Below, piece after piece: positions 21,201-31,160 of a stretch of DNA of 48,372 nucleotides. Positions within the stretch are counted from its first letter, which is position 1, and each line of letters opens with the position of its first letter. Source of the stretch: Bigelowiella natans CCMP2755 (taxonomy: Eukaryota > Cercozoa > Chlorarachniophyceae); contig ADNK01003221.1 in NCBI GenBank assembly GCA_000320545.1, positions 1 to 48,372 of the forward strand, written 5' to 3'. Below the pieces are notes generated by a model. The model did not search any database. It was not told the origin of the DNA and was given only the letters and a program-made list of their open reading frames with translations. The position numbers were made by a program, and so were the translations under genes.

Positions 21201-23221
21201 ACGCTAGGACTGCAGCTGCTTTTACTACTGCTTACCGGAAGGAGAACTCTGTAGGCCTCAGCTTCGCTAAGGTGTGGGCCAAGGCTGGCCTTGATGCCCA
21301 CTTCGATAACCTAATAAAGTTATGCAGCAACACCCTATTGAATGCTAAGCTAGACACTACTAGACCAGCTACCCTATGGACAGACTGGTCTAAGCTAGGT
21401 ATGGCTGCTGTACTTACCCAAGACCAGCAGATCATACGGGTGTGGGGCAGGGCCTGCACAGCAGCTGAGGCCAAGTACAGCCCTACAAAAGGAGAGTATA
21501 AAGCCATGACTGAGGCGCAGAGGAAACTAAGATACTACCTGCTGTCGGTGCCCAGCTTCACCTTAATGACTGACCACAAGCCCCTCCTAGGCATCGACCG
21601 CAAGCTCGAAGCGCCTAACGATGAGTATGCAGCTATGAGGGCGGACACGGAAGAGTTTAGGGACAAGAGGACAGTGGTCTACGCACCAGGAGACAAGCAG
21701 CTTGCTGACTATTTCAGCAGGCTGTTCGAAAAGAAAGTCCCTACCCAGGTCACCCCTATGGTTAACGCGATTACCTTCGAGGACGGCGACTTCCTGCCTG
21801 AGCCAGAGGAGCTCCAGCACCTTCAAGAACACCTGGATAAATACAAACACAAGCATGAGGTACTTAGTGATAGGATATATGTATACACTAATAATGTTAG
21901 GCGTACCTACGTGCCACGGCGGACCAGGGGAGCCCTTCTCTTTACCGCCCATGGACCTGCACACGTAGGAGAAAACCATATCACTGCTCTACTCTACCAT
22001 TACTACTGGCCCTACAAGCTAAAAGAGATAAGGACATACCTGCGTGGCTGCAGGTGCTCCAGCTTGAAGGCGGCAGGCGTCGCCACCAAGGAGTCCAGCA
22101 AGAGCCGTGCATCTAAGAAAATCAAAGCAAGGAACTTCTTAGATATCGTGCAAATTGATGTTTATAAGTACGATGGCTATCACTACCTTACCTTCGTTGA
22201 TGTGGCCACTGGAAAGTGCTGGGTTAAAAAGATTATCAAGGTCAACGTTGCTAAGAAGAACAAAGGCTTATATAAGCAGAGGCTTACTAACTGCTACCGT
22301 ACCTGGGAGTCTGAGCTCCAGGCTATCCCTGATGAAGTTAGCATAAACAAGATACCAAAGAAGTTACATGTGGATAATGAGACCTCTCTTCTACAGCTAC
22401 CACACCCTAATATTGATGCCTCACCTGTATACTATGCCCAGTCCAACTCCAAGGTAGAGCGACTCCACCGCACCTTGGCCAACCTAAGCAGGATAAATAG
22501 CACCACACCAGACAAGATACAAGGGTTAGTAAACGACACCTTCACGTCTGGGGGAGGTATCAAGGATAAGGAGAGGGAAGAAGGCGACGACAACGACGAC
22601 GATACCGAGAGCGAAGACGAGAAGGTCCCGTACGATGGCCGAGTTCTAAAGGAAGGACAGTATGTTAGGGCCAAGGTAAATCTGAGATCGAGAAATAAAC
22701 AAGACCCCTTCTGGGGTGGCGTTGCAAAGGTTACCGAGAGGAAGGGGAGGAAGCAGTACTACATCTATGATGGGAACAGGGTCACCTTGCGCCACATCAG
22801 TCACCTAAAGAATTATGATATCGGTGAGAAGCTCCTAGAGGATGTTAAAGTAAACCCTACTGTGTGGGAGCGAGCAATGCCTTGTTTAGGACCCCGACCT
22901 AAGTTCGATGTGGAATATGGAAACAATAAGGTCAGGGTGAACGACGATTGGCGCATGAAGATTGTCTATCTAGGCTACCCTGGATTACGAAATATGGAGA
23001 GGGTAGCTATGAAAATAAAGGACGGAAAATATCAGCTACTCTACCTAGCTGTTCCCGACTTACCCTTTGAGCACTGGTATAAGGTCCTGGGGGACCTTGA
23101 TGCAGAGGGCTGGTATGGACACGAACCTAAGGACGAAGGTGAGTTCTGGGTAAGCGACAAAGGAGATAAGGTTAGAGAGGAATCTATTACCTGGTGGTTG
23201 GTGAAGTTCCGAAAGCGATGA
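18248..23221 (+). CDS. Single-frame Gag-Pol polyprotein, 1657 aa
   Basis: One uninterrupted frame starts 39 bases after the 5' LTR. The Gag part (about residues 1-365) ends with a zinc knuckle, CGYCSRKGKHTAKDC (370-384), spaced C-X2-C-X5-H-X4-C instead of X4. The aspartic protease has DSG at 519-521. Reverse transcriptase has LDKNE, the FPYG block and YVDDD (889-893). RNase H has candidate acids D1046, E1083, D1109 and D1154. Integrase has an HHCC-like region (H1235/H1239, H1244, C1268, C1270) and core acids D1304, D1376 and E1404. A basic domain with DPFWGGVAKVTERKG and HISHLKNY follows, then a tail of about 130 residues of unknown role. There is no gag/pol frameshift or stop. The catalytic D-E gap is only 27 residues. 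Confidence 0.95.
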   Translation: MSQQLEEQQDFGSQAVQGHEQKQERKGDTDAKEGGGTPPQAPPGPAPGIKKADAAAEALENFYEADDEDVAAESKKVVMALRALRPRASNYAKLKVSIEYKYQTHDVWAAIMQDIMDYEADLPPEWAALFRNDGGLGASRGTTQSTVKQQQPVQRNTQFMSVKTAPVMITKYNGKRGEARRWWKNARSILCDFTPNPTENDKLKWLAIIKQAMDLYETGRTRIRQLEKIHTTVSGLRDVEAIMKAFVNEQDANSLPQAIRKYRAMMQHEREPVRDFATRFQDMIDELHDFNYNTGDDQARFEEFKLKIKESTYVTEKGYTTMEAAVQAISLREQEQDRKFTSPKVPGIGNINAIKPQRDWYKDREGNRRCGYCSRKGKHTAKDCRDRKEGRPRMTIRQLNEHYEKLKRKKGRGQGYNNSKWQGSNNGKNNKYKNKKQNSINAIQQQINGKLDHLKQAPTKTAVPATQDQDKPMTLDDIKNLGVCNINDEDANRTIKVAMTKVKVKDSYGDYKKLPALWDSGSMPKSFISLSTVRRLGLLDQVTKKERKYAQADGSSSMKTVGELMLKLQIPGSDAETQIKTRVAMTLSMELLLGQDALEKLGGIISFYNHKIYFAKLPKKSGRTISQNMIRLDEWTSESSVNALEFMDLADNKLPTPTELRKKNPGKTIRQITELLDKTPPADDWDIDKGKKYINKILNEKYSDITKPTTKPSSKLTPVKIELKKGYEECIINDPEHRRPEADWEKIEWQINEWAKEGKIEPSNSPWNVRHVLAKKPTYPFFRLAHNFIRHNRVIKRIQTPTPRIDDVIEHVIGYKYYSSLDKNESYMQTPIHKTSRPITAFSSRHRKWHFVVFPYGLSISGDAFSSQNYRAYTHDGMASVLWVFVFVYVDDDIICTNTVVAQIFLLENIFIRFAHFGFTIRLQKCTFLATRIKWCGYYLEQGRITPNPEKVAALQQAPKPKNAKELKSFLQTAAWILRRFSPTYARTAAAFTTAYRKENSVGLSFAKVWAKAGLDAHFDNLIKLCSNTLLNAKLDTTRPATLWTDWSKLGMAAVLTQDQQIIRVWGRACTAAEAKYSPTKGEYKAMTEAQRKLRYYLLSVPSFTLMTDHKPLLGIDRKLEAPNDEYAAMRADTEEFRDKRTVVYAPGDKQLADYFSRLFEKKVPTQVTPMVNAITFEDGDFLPEPEELQHLQEHLDKYKHKHEVLSDRIYVYTNNVRRTYVPRRTRGALLFTAHGPAHVGENHITALLYHYYWPYKLKEIRTYLRGCRCSSLKAAGVATKESSKSRASKKIKARNFLDIVQIDVYKYDGYHYLTFVDVATGKCWVKKIIKVNVAKKNKGLYKQRLTNCYRTWESELQAIPDEVSINKIPKKLHVDNETSLLQLPHPNIDASPVYYAQSNSKVERLHRTLANLSRINSTTPDKIQGLVNDTFTSGGGIKDKEREEGDDNDDDTESEDEKVPYDGRVLKEGQYVRAKVNLRSRNKQDPFWGGVAKVTERKGRKQYYIYDGNRVTLRHISHLKNYDIGEKLLEDVKVNPTVWERAMPCLGPRPKFDVEYGNNKVRVNDDWRMKIVYLGYPGLRNMERVAMKIKDGKYQLLYLAVPDLPFEHWYKVLGDLDAEGWYGHEPKDEGEFWVSDKGDKVREESITWWLVKFRKR

Positions 23222-23262
23222 AGGTCTAAGGGAATAAGGAAGGAAGGAAGGAGCAACGTGAC

Positions 23263-23272
23263 TTGGGGGAGG
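23263..23272 (+). other. Polypurine tract
   Basis: A purine run (TTGGGGGAGG) ends exactly at the 3' LTR, the expected place for plus-strand priming. Confidence 0.75.
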
Positions 23273-23598
23273 TGTAGCGCGTACCACTACGCGGGCACAA
23301 GTCACGTGCGACAACAAAGGGGTTGTCGCGGATATAGAATATAGATAACGTAGATATTAATACAGCATAGGCACGTGGGTTCCGGCGGGACTCATGGCAG
23401 CACACCGGAAGTGTGCTGCCCCACGTGCGGCGGCATTCGCGAAAGCTTCGCGAATGATTACGCAGTGCACGATTTAATAAAAATATAATCTTTAATAAAA
23501 ATAAACACAACTCTTCAAAAGGAAGCAAACGTGCCTTTCCCCCCCCCTGCCTACTTGTGCACGTAGCGCCTCGGCCTGTGAACACCTTACGCGCAACA
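23273..23598 (+). repeat. 3' LTR, 326 bp
   Basis: It is identical in length and, as read line by line, in sequence to the 5' LTR, including the C-run and all hairpins. It ends ...GCGCAACA and is followed by the CACG duplication at 23599-23602. Confidence 0.95.
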
Positions 23599-23647
23599 CA
23601 CGGGCGGGTTTTTCATCGAACCGCCTTTGCTTCCGCTGGGGCGATAC

Positions 23648-23995
23648 GTCAGTCTGCCCCACCGGTGAACAGGAATGTGGTTCAGGGATGAGGGGAAAAG
23701 TCACCCTCGTGACCGAAACCCCCCCCCGCCATGTCACCACTTCGGCGAATGCAACTTTGAATCTTGAATGCAGATCCAAACATTCTCAACTGGCAACCGA
23801 ATCACTGGTGGCTGGCGACAAGTCTGTCTGTCCCACCAGTGAACAGGAATGTGGTTCATGTGTAGGAGGAAAAGCCACCCTCATGACTGTCCGAAAACCC
23901 CCCGCCCATTGCCGCATCGCGCGCCGCATCGGCGAACAATTGAAAAATGCACAATGAACAATGAGTCCGGAGTGACCAGAAAATTGAAGGCTGGT
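23648..23995. repeat. Diverged tandem repeat, about 174-bp period
   Basis: GTCAGTCTGCCCC at 23648 and GTCTGTCTGTCCC at 23822 start two copies. Each continues with GTGAACAGGAATGTGGTTCA, then a GA-rich block with AAAAG(T/C)CACCCTC, then GACCGAAA/GTCCGAAA and a C-run with CCGCC. The repeat unit is unrelated to the LTR. It lies in the same convergent spacer that holds the 17336 duplication. Confidence 0.7.
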
Positions 23996-24036
23996 TCATG
24001 AATGCAAAAATTACAGGATGTTCTTGGCATGCGACA

Positions 24037-24405
24037 TCATTTTTTTGGCTCAATCGTGTCTGAAACATCTCCTCCTCTCAAACCATCGGGCAGAGCAGTC
24101 TTCTTCAGACGAGCAAAGGTTCGTGTATCGAGCATCATTGTCATCAAACACAGGAAATGCACTTCTGAGGCAGCTTGAATATTAATGTTACAGGACTGCT
24201 CCATGTTCCAAAAACGGAAACAGTTGTTTTTTACGCACTCTCTCAGTCGCCATTTCGGGCAAACAGTAGAGGTAACGAAGAGCCCAGAGAGAGAAAGAAA
24301 CATAATATCACCCACAAATCATCCACGCGGTGTAATATTTTTAATTACATAGGCGGTAGGTAAATCGTTACTTACATATGGTGGGCAGCCCCTCAGCTCT
24401 ATCAT
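24037..24405 (-). CDS. Unrecognised small gene, at least two exons
   Basis: A start at 24405 opens MIELRGCPPY and runs straight into a perfect donor (ATAT/GTAAGT at 24376/24375). Downstream on the same strand a frame runs to a TGA at 24037 and ends DALRGG-like/SDTIEPKK. A second frame over the same bases is Cys-rich (NLCSSEEDC and RWFERRRC) and ends near 24048. I could not decide which frame joins exon 1, nor place the acceptor. No family is recognised. It faces POLR3C head to head. Confidence 0.45.
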
Positions 24406-25175
24406 CTCGAAAAACTCGAGCCTTCACCCGGAAAAAGTACTAGAATTTTTATGAACGTGTGCCATATGTATCATTGTGTGGTTATGTATTTTCCTTTTCT
24501 TCCTCTCTTGCGGAGGATGAAACGTATATTCTTAAAATTTGGTATTCATTCATTAGGTGGTTCAATCTCTCTTAGTCCTCCTCCAGCATGGGCTTGTCAC
24601 AGCTAGCTCAATAGATACTACTACTGCAAAGGTCTTAGTGGTGGGTGGTGGTGGTGGTGGCGGTAGTGATCTGATGACGAGAGATAGTCGAGGTGGGAGA
24701 ACATGATCCCTGTGAGTTAATCATAATGCTGTTGCTTGTAGCGATATTGAATGGAGAGTTGGGTTTGAAATATTGATTTTTAGTCTGGTTGCGGTATCGT
24801 AAGTGATGGTCTCAGCATGCATCGAATACCGAGTGCTTGCGCTACAATTTGATGTCCAAATCATATGCCTATCAAAGGGTGCTTGATACGATCAGCGCTG
24901 CGAATGAACTCTTCTAAATGCTGAATCCATTCCCCTTGGTCGTACGCGCTGAAAATTGGCTTTGTTTTGCATTTGTTTTTTTTTCAGCCTTCGTATTCCT
25001 TAGATGGTAACATGGTACGAGCATCATAAAATAACTACTAGAATGCGAAAGATGAATAGTTCAATACAAGCATCAATGCATACAATAAATCGAAAACGTG
25101 TTTTTTCAACAATTACTAGTCCTCCCCCCTCTTTTCCTCCTCTTCCTCCTCTTCCTCCTCCTCCTTTCCATACCC

Positions 25176-25206
<31 letters not shown>

Positions 25207-25434
25207 GAATTATTATAATTTTAATTGTTAGTTCCACTATCGCTTAAATATGGCGTGGTATATAGTAAACGTTCGTGAGAGGTAAAGAAACACAACACCG
25301 TGTCGTATATGATGAAATAATACTGTCAAGGAGCTCCGGATTGAATCATCCTTTAAATACAAAACGACGCCATCATCTATCTCCTGAATTTCTTTTCTAA
25401 TGCAGATTCGGTAGTGAATTCTTTTTTATTGCAG
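24406..25434. promoter_or_regulatory. Divergent region and unresolved first exon(s) of POLR3C
   Basis: This lies between the start of the 24037 gene and the first POLR3C exon I can support. It contains GGT/GTG repeats (24640-24665), a CCT-rich tract followed by (TTA)n at 25128-25207, and an exon-like segment with a T-rich acceptor at about 24991-25004. The POLR3C start codon must lie in here but was not found with confidence. Confidence 0.4.
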
Positions 25435-26359
25435 ATTTGGTAGTGACGCTGGGATAATATTTGAGGCCCTGTGTAAGGTGATGATGCAATAAACGACGAT
25501 AGCATCATCATCATACCTATCATATTTTATCGAGTTGCGGGGTTTTTGTTTCTGCATCAACTTTTACGTGAAATAATGATAAATAAATAATATTCTCAGC
25601 ACGGCAAATTGACAAGAACTGCACTTCTAGGTATCATAAATAATTAAGTGCTACGTATCAGTAATTAATTAGGGAAAAGGAGGCCCGAGCAGCATTAGGC
25701 TACTGCACACATATTAGTCGTCTAATCACATCATTTATTCTATTTTCTCTGATGACATGATGATCTCGTTATGAGCATAGCTACCGCCACGAAAGTCAAG
25801 GTACTAGTAGTAAATGGTAGTAGAAGTACGTACTACTACTACTACTACTACTACTACTAGTCGATACTGCATGCAAAATGTGATTTCTAATAAATGCCGG
25901 TAGGAGGCAAATTACTTTTGTGTACACGTTCAGAATCTCGCAACCAACCAACGAAAATACACACACACACACACACACACACACAACACACACCTGTGTA
26001 TATGTAGCATCTCTGCGCGCGTGCGCGTGTGGGGACATATACTCCTACAACTCGTCGTATTTTTAAAAAATATTGTGTTTCGTGGGATTGTAGATAACAC
26101 AAGAGTATACTATCGAGAAGATTCCAGAAGATCAAACTGAAATTCAGGCTAAGCTAAAACATTGCTTCGAGAAATTGTATTTAGTAGTAGTGTCTGTTTT
26201 GGGTTTTGAGGAGACGAGGAGGAGGAGGAGGAGGAGGAGACGGGAATGTTAATTTGGAAGAAAGAGTGTAGTCGAAGTCATCGTCAGATGATATCATTTG
26301 AATTATATAATCCTAATAATAACAGTACAGTAGGGAGGAAGTAAGAGGCCCGGAGAGAA

Positions 26360-26414
<55 letters not shown>

Positions 26415-26722
26415 AGAGTTAGTGGCCGTACATAACATACTTGTTGATCATCATTTTATTGACAGAGTAAAACAACGAGTGATACGAAGGGCTGATACGT
26501 TGAAGAAAAGTTTCACAGACAAAATAAGAGTGCCAAGGAACAAGAGGGTTAGTTAGTAGTCTATGTTGGTATGCAAAAATGATATCAATTGTGGTTTAGT
26601 GTTGATATTACTATTAATGTAACTGCCAGAGGTACTACTATTATCATGATCAGATATCGCAGTAAGTAGTGGTAGTTGTAGTTGTCATTTTTTCAACATC
26701 CAACGCGTAAATACTGCATAAT

Positions 26723-26759
<37 letters not shown>

Positions 26760-27733
26760 TATTTAAGAAGCTTTTCTTCTTGTTCTTGTTTTTGTTCTTG
26801 TTTTTAATCTTGTTCTTGTTTTTGTTTTATCTTGTTTTTGTTCTTGTTCTTGTTCTTGTTCTTGTTCTTGAGGTTGGTATGCAGCCGGTACAGCATGTAC
26901 AAGTAAGCAATAAGCGTAGTAGGAAAGTAGGTGGCGGGGTAATTAACACTCAACCGAACAGTCAATTTACTGCTCAAATGCTCCTTCCTATAGAGGTAGT
27001 AATATGGGCCTTGGACTGCAGCAATAGTAGTATTAGAGAGATATTCTACAATGTCAAATAAAAAATGACGATGATGGTGATGGTGATGGTGATGGTGATG
27101 ATGATGATGATTCTTCTTCTTCTTCTTCTTATCATACGATATAAATCTTGAGGAGACTAATGTGACATACGATGTGTTATACTTATCCACGCTCCTGTTG
27201 TGTGTGTATGATATGACGGTCTTGCAGAACCTAGATCATCAAATGTTCGCTACAGTTGGTGATGATGATCATCAAGAAGAAGTAAAGGGGGGGGGCCAAG
27301 ATGAGGTACAATTACTACTTACTACCGAGTGATTATGCTATCAATGGTTCACTGCTTCTTCTTTCCTCTATTTTCATTTCCTATGAGCAAAATATTCTCT
27401 CCCTACATCATCATCTGCCTCTTCCTACTATCTCACTCACCCCCTCTTTTATGAGTTGGATGGCTGATGGTAACATGACATTCAATGCATACATGCATCA
27501 TAAAGGTGGTTTGGCAAATCTATCATCAACACTTCATGTGCGAGCTCAGAAATCACGAGATTACAAAGTAAGATTAGCTTATATATACATGTGTAAATAT
27601 ATATTATATCGTGTTGTAGTACTAGTAATATTATCACAACAACAATAACAGCAGGTAAAACTTGTGGTTTGGGGTACACTACTAGGACCATTGAACCACA
27701 ATTTTCTCTCTCTTATGTTCGCCATTTGCCTAA

Positions 27734-27771
<38 letters not shown>

Positions 27772-28683
27772 GTAAAAGTTGTTTTATCATTGTCTGTGTC
27801 CTTCCTGATACTCTCCCACTATTCTTCTTCTCACTCTGTGTCCTTCCTGATACTCTCCTCCCACTATTCTTCTTCTCACTCTTAGCTATGTCAAGAAACG
27901 AGTTGATGACGAAAAAGCTGCTAAATTAATCAGTCGTATTCTCAGAGAGTAATGGAATTCATTACACATTCATAGCTCATAGTAGATGGTGATGATACTG
28001 CTGTGTGGTGCGATTTTACAACAACTTGTAGTGTTGATAGCCTTTATTTTTTCATTTCTTATATATTATTCGTCTCCTTCATTCTCCCCTGTCTTTTCCT
28101 TCTCCTCCTCCTTCTCCTCCTCCTCCTCCCCCCTCTTCAGATATCCTGTATCCGGCTGCGTCTTGCGACCGCCTTTCACACTCGCACATATGCATAGTAT
28201 GACTGCTAAGACTATCAACATGTCCCGTGAGGTAGTAATAGCTGTTCTCTCTTCTCCTCCTCCTCCGCCTCCTCGTCGTTTATGGAGATGTATAAACACG
28301 ACAACAACAAGCACACATACACACCTACACACACGCACACACACACGCACGCAGGATACCACAACGGAAACATCATAACGCTTTGCCATAGTAGTAGTGC
28401 AATGGTGTACACAACAAAAGAAGAGGAACAACATAACAATTTGATCTATACAATGGTACAAAAGAAGAGTAACTACATAACATTTTGATCTATACTACAA
28501 CAATGTCGCAACCTTACTCCTCCTCCTCCTCCTCCTCCTACTACTACTACTACAACAACAACGGGGTTTATAATTATTATTATTATGATAATTGTTACCA
28601 TTGTAATTATTATTATTTAGGTTTTAACCAAGCTCGTTGATCTGATGTTCTCCTTACACATACTTGACTCAAAGAGCAAACAG

Positions 28684-28722
<39 letters not shown>

Positions 28723-29015
28723 CTATGTAGCTCTTAAGACTGCGAAAATGACCATTAGTTCAATGCTGATGATAATATAATTTATATCGTATTAGTTTTG
28801 TGGTGCTACTGCTACAAACGCCGCAATTATGGCGGATTCTTGGGCTTATACTGTCGACATTGAAAGCATTTTAGCAGAGGCAACAATAACAACAATAATA
28901 ACCACACTTATAGATAATGATAATGATAATAATAAGAGATTTCTACCATCATCCAACCCCCCTCTATTATTGTGTTTCCTTTTCTTCCTCACCTTACTTT
29001 TGCATGCCCCATTAA

Positions 29016-29065
<50 letters not shown>

Positions 29066-30250
29066 GTTGATATAATAGTAGAAGTGACGAGGAGATATAA
29101 TAATGGTGTGTATTGTGTACCCTCCACACGACGATTGCGATTATTAGATGATGATGATGACGATGATTATTATTATTATTTATGCTGCAACGTATAGATT
29201 GTTAGACCCATAATGATGATGATGATGATATTGACGATGATATTGATGATATGTGGTGGTGAATACTAATAATAGTTAAAAGCTGAGCATGCACAATCGA
29301 TGGTTCAATCCAAATTTGGTGGGAGTGCAGGGCGCATATTCCGATTACTTGTAGACAGGTAGTAGTGGTAGTAGTAGTAGTAGTAGTAAGGTGCTGATTG
29401 GGTAGCAGTAGCAGTAGTATTACCAGCATTGGTAGTGTAGTAGTGGTAGTAAAGGACATTAGCACGTTTTACTACTCAGACTTTAATAATAGCATGACTT
29501 TTTGAAAAACAACATCCATCATAAGCAATATCTTGATGATTGATTTGATTGACCATATGTTATGATTCGAACATAGGAAACGATTAGAAGAAAAGCAAGT
29601 TGCAGAGATGGCCATTTTACCTAAAAAGGAAGTAAGATGCGAGTAGAAGAAAAAGAAGAAGCAGCAGCATTAGCAACAGTACCTGTGTGAAATTTAGCAT
29701 GTCCCCCTGAAGAGATCTCATTATCATACTCTCCCCCACATCATGCTTCTTATCGTCATCGATTATTCTGATGCCATTGATAATATTATTTCAACAACAC
29801 TTCGTTTTTGAGTAAGTTACAACGGAAGATATTCTTCTATCTTTGCACCCTTAATGTCATCCATATGTTCTTCAAACCTTATTGCATTCTCTAGTCCTTC
29901 CCCCTGCTACTACTCTCTATTGATTGCTGCTTGCTGTTGGTGATTGTGTGTTTAATTCATTCGTTCGTCGCTACAAATAAGGTCCGAACATTACTTCAAA
30001 GTATGATGAGGGAGGGATTTACAAAACTTCAGGTTTGTTGTTTTTCCCAATAGCATACATGCAGCCTCCTCCTTCTCCTCATCCTCCTTATTATTTTCCT
30101 TACGTACCCACATTGGTACCTTCCCCCCCCCTCAGGAAATCCCAAAGGACAGTGCTCGAAGAAGAATGCTACACCTGTGGACTGTTGACTTTACACATGT
30201 AATAATAATAATAGTAATAATAATAATTTATGCTGCTGTTGCTGCTGCTG

Positions 30251-30300
<50 letters not shown>

Positions 30301-31160
30301 ATACCGAGAATTCTTGCATCAATAAGGATGGCAAAATTCTTGTTACCTGGGGTATAAAGAGACAACAAATACTTATTAGAATTTTCGAAATTAAGAAAGT
30401 TCTCTACATAAATCTTGATGGGGGAAACGTGCTAGTAGCAAGAAGTTTCTTCTTTGAGACGACTACTACATTTACACATTAACGAAATACTAATCCTAGC
30501 ACTCCTACTACTACAACATGCAATCATTTAGTATGATTGTTTCCAAACTGTACAGGTCTGTAAGATACTAATGGACAGATACTATCAAACATGGGTTAAT
30601 TTGAGCATCAGATGGTACATGATGACTTTATTGATCAAATTGTAGTTCTGATGGATGAATACCGTAAAATTTGTCCCTTTCTTACAGCGTTTTTCAATAG
30701 CTTATTAAATAACGTAAGATAAATTTATACGTAAGATACATTTATCTTGTTTAATCAGTGCTCGTGAGGCCAAGAATGTCAAGCCAATTTTATCGAAGGT
30801 GAGTTGGATAACATATTATCATTGAAGCTAACGATTATGAAGTAGTATGGGTAATATTTCAAGATCACTTTATAATTGTCTCTCTTTTGTGACAAAGATA
30901 AATCAAGGAATAGCAGTAAATAGAGACGAGAAGGATCAAGTCGAAAGGTAGGTGCAATGAATAACTCTTGTTTGCAAACGTGGTTACTGAAATTGGGGAA
31001 AAATTAAACAAAGGGGATGTATGCTGACCTGATGCATTGTCTATCGATTCCCCCCCCCGCGCATTCCTCTCTCCTCAGGTGGAAAGCGGTTGATCGAAAA
31101 CTGCGCCATGGAATGGCAGAAGTAGCAGGCTTGATCCATCTTTTCCGCGAGTATGAGTAA
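25435..31160 (+). CDS. POLR3C: RNA polymerase III subunit RPC3 (RPC82/POLR3C)
   Basis: A Pol III-specific, winged-helix subunit of the RPC3-RPC6-RPC7 initiation subcomplex. Exons: 25435-25477 (FGSDAGIIFEALCK), 26121-26183 (tentative), 27506-27567, 27886-27948, 28141-28231, 28621-28686, 28796-28879, 29276-29358, 29577-29631, 29982-30032, 30136-30198, 30556-30614, 30760-30799, 30898-30947 and 31079-31160. From 27506 to the stop all phases agree and the protein follows the family almost without gaps: VWQIYHQHF, YVKKRVDDEKAAKLISRILR, INMSREVLTKLVDLM, SKFGGSAGRIFRLLVDRKRL, EEKQVAEMAILPKKE, EGFTKLQEIPKDSARR and LHLWTVDFTH. It ends GLIHLFREYE. Introns are packed with (TA)n, (TAG)n and (TTA)n repeats. 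The intron after 28879 starts with GC. N-terminal exons are incomplete. Confidence 0.9.
26357..26410 (+). repeat. (GA)n run in a POLR3C intron
   Basis: A GA-rich run follows a GAG-rich tract at 26218-26240. Other POLR3C intron repeats are (ACT)n 25831-25859, (CA)n 25957-25985 and 26725-26757, a TTCTTG/TTTTTG block 26770-26870, and (TA)n at 28689-28719, 29019-29061 and 30254-30298. Confidence 0.9.

Larger units (their letters stand above)
17883..23598 (+). mobile_element. Complete Ty3/gypsy-like LTR retrotransposon
   Basis: The 5,716-bp element has 326-bp LTRs (17883-18208 and 23273-23598) starting TG and ending CA, a primer-binding site, one gag-pol frame, a polypurine tract and a 4-bp target duplication (CACG). 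The order protease, reverse transcriptase, RNase H, integrase places it with the Ty3/gypsy group. The two LTRs read as identical, implying a recent insertion. It sits in the convergent spacer between FEN1 and the gene at 24037, so it interrupts no recognised gene. Confidence 0.95.

Noticed and set aside
26804..27190. Minus-strand frame with His and Lys-Asn runs
   Set aside because: It reads through intronic microsatellites (TTCTTG and GATGGT blocks) of POLR3C.
30700..30735. Short exon CGTTTTTCAATAGC...AAC with a GTAAG donor in POLR3C
   Set aside because: It breaks the phase between 30614 and 30760. Joining these two directly gives NLSIRCAREAKN, which fits the family better.
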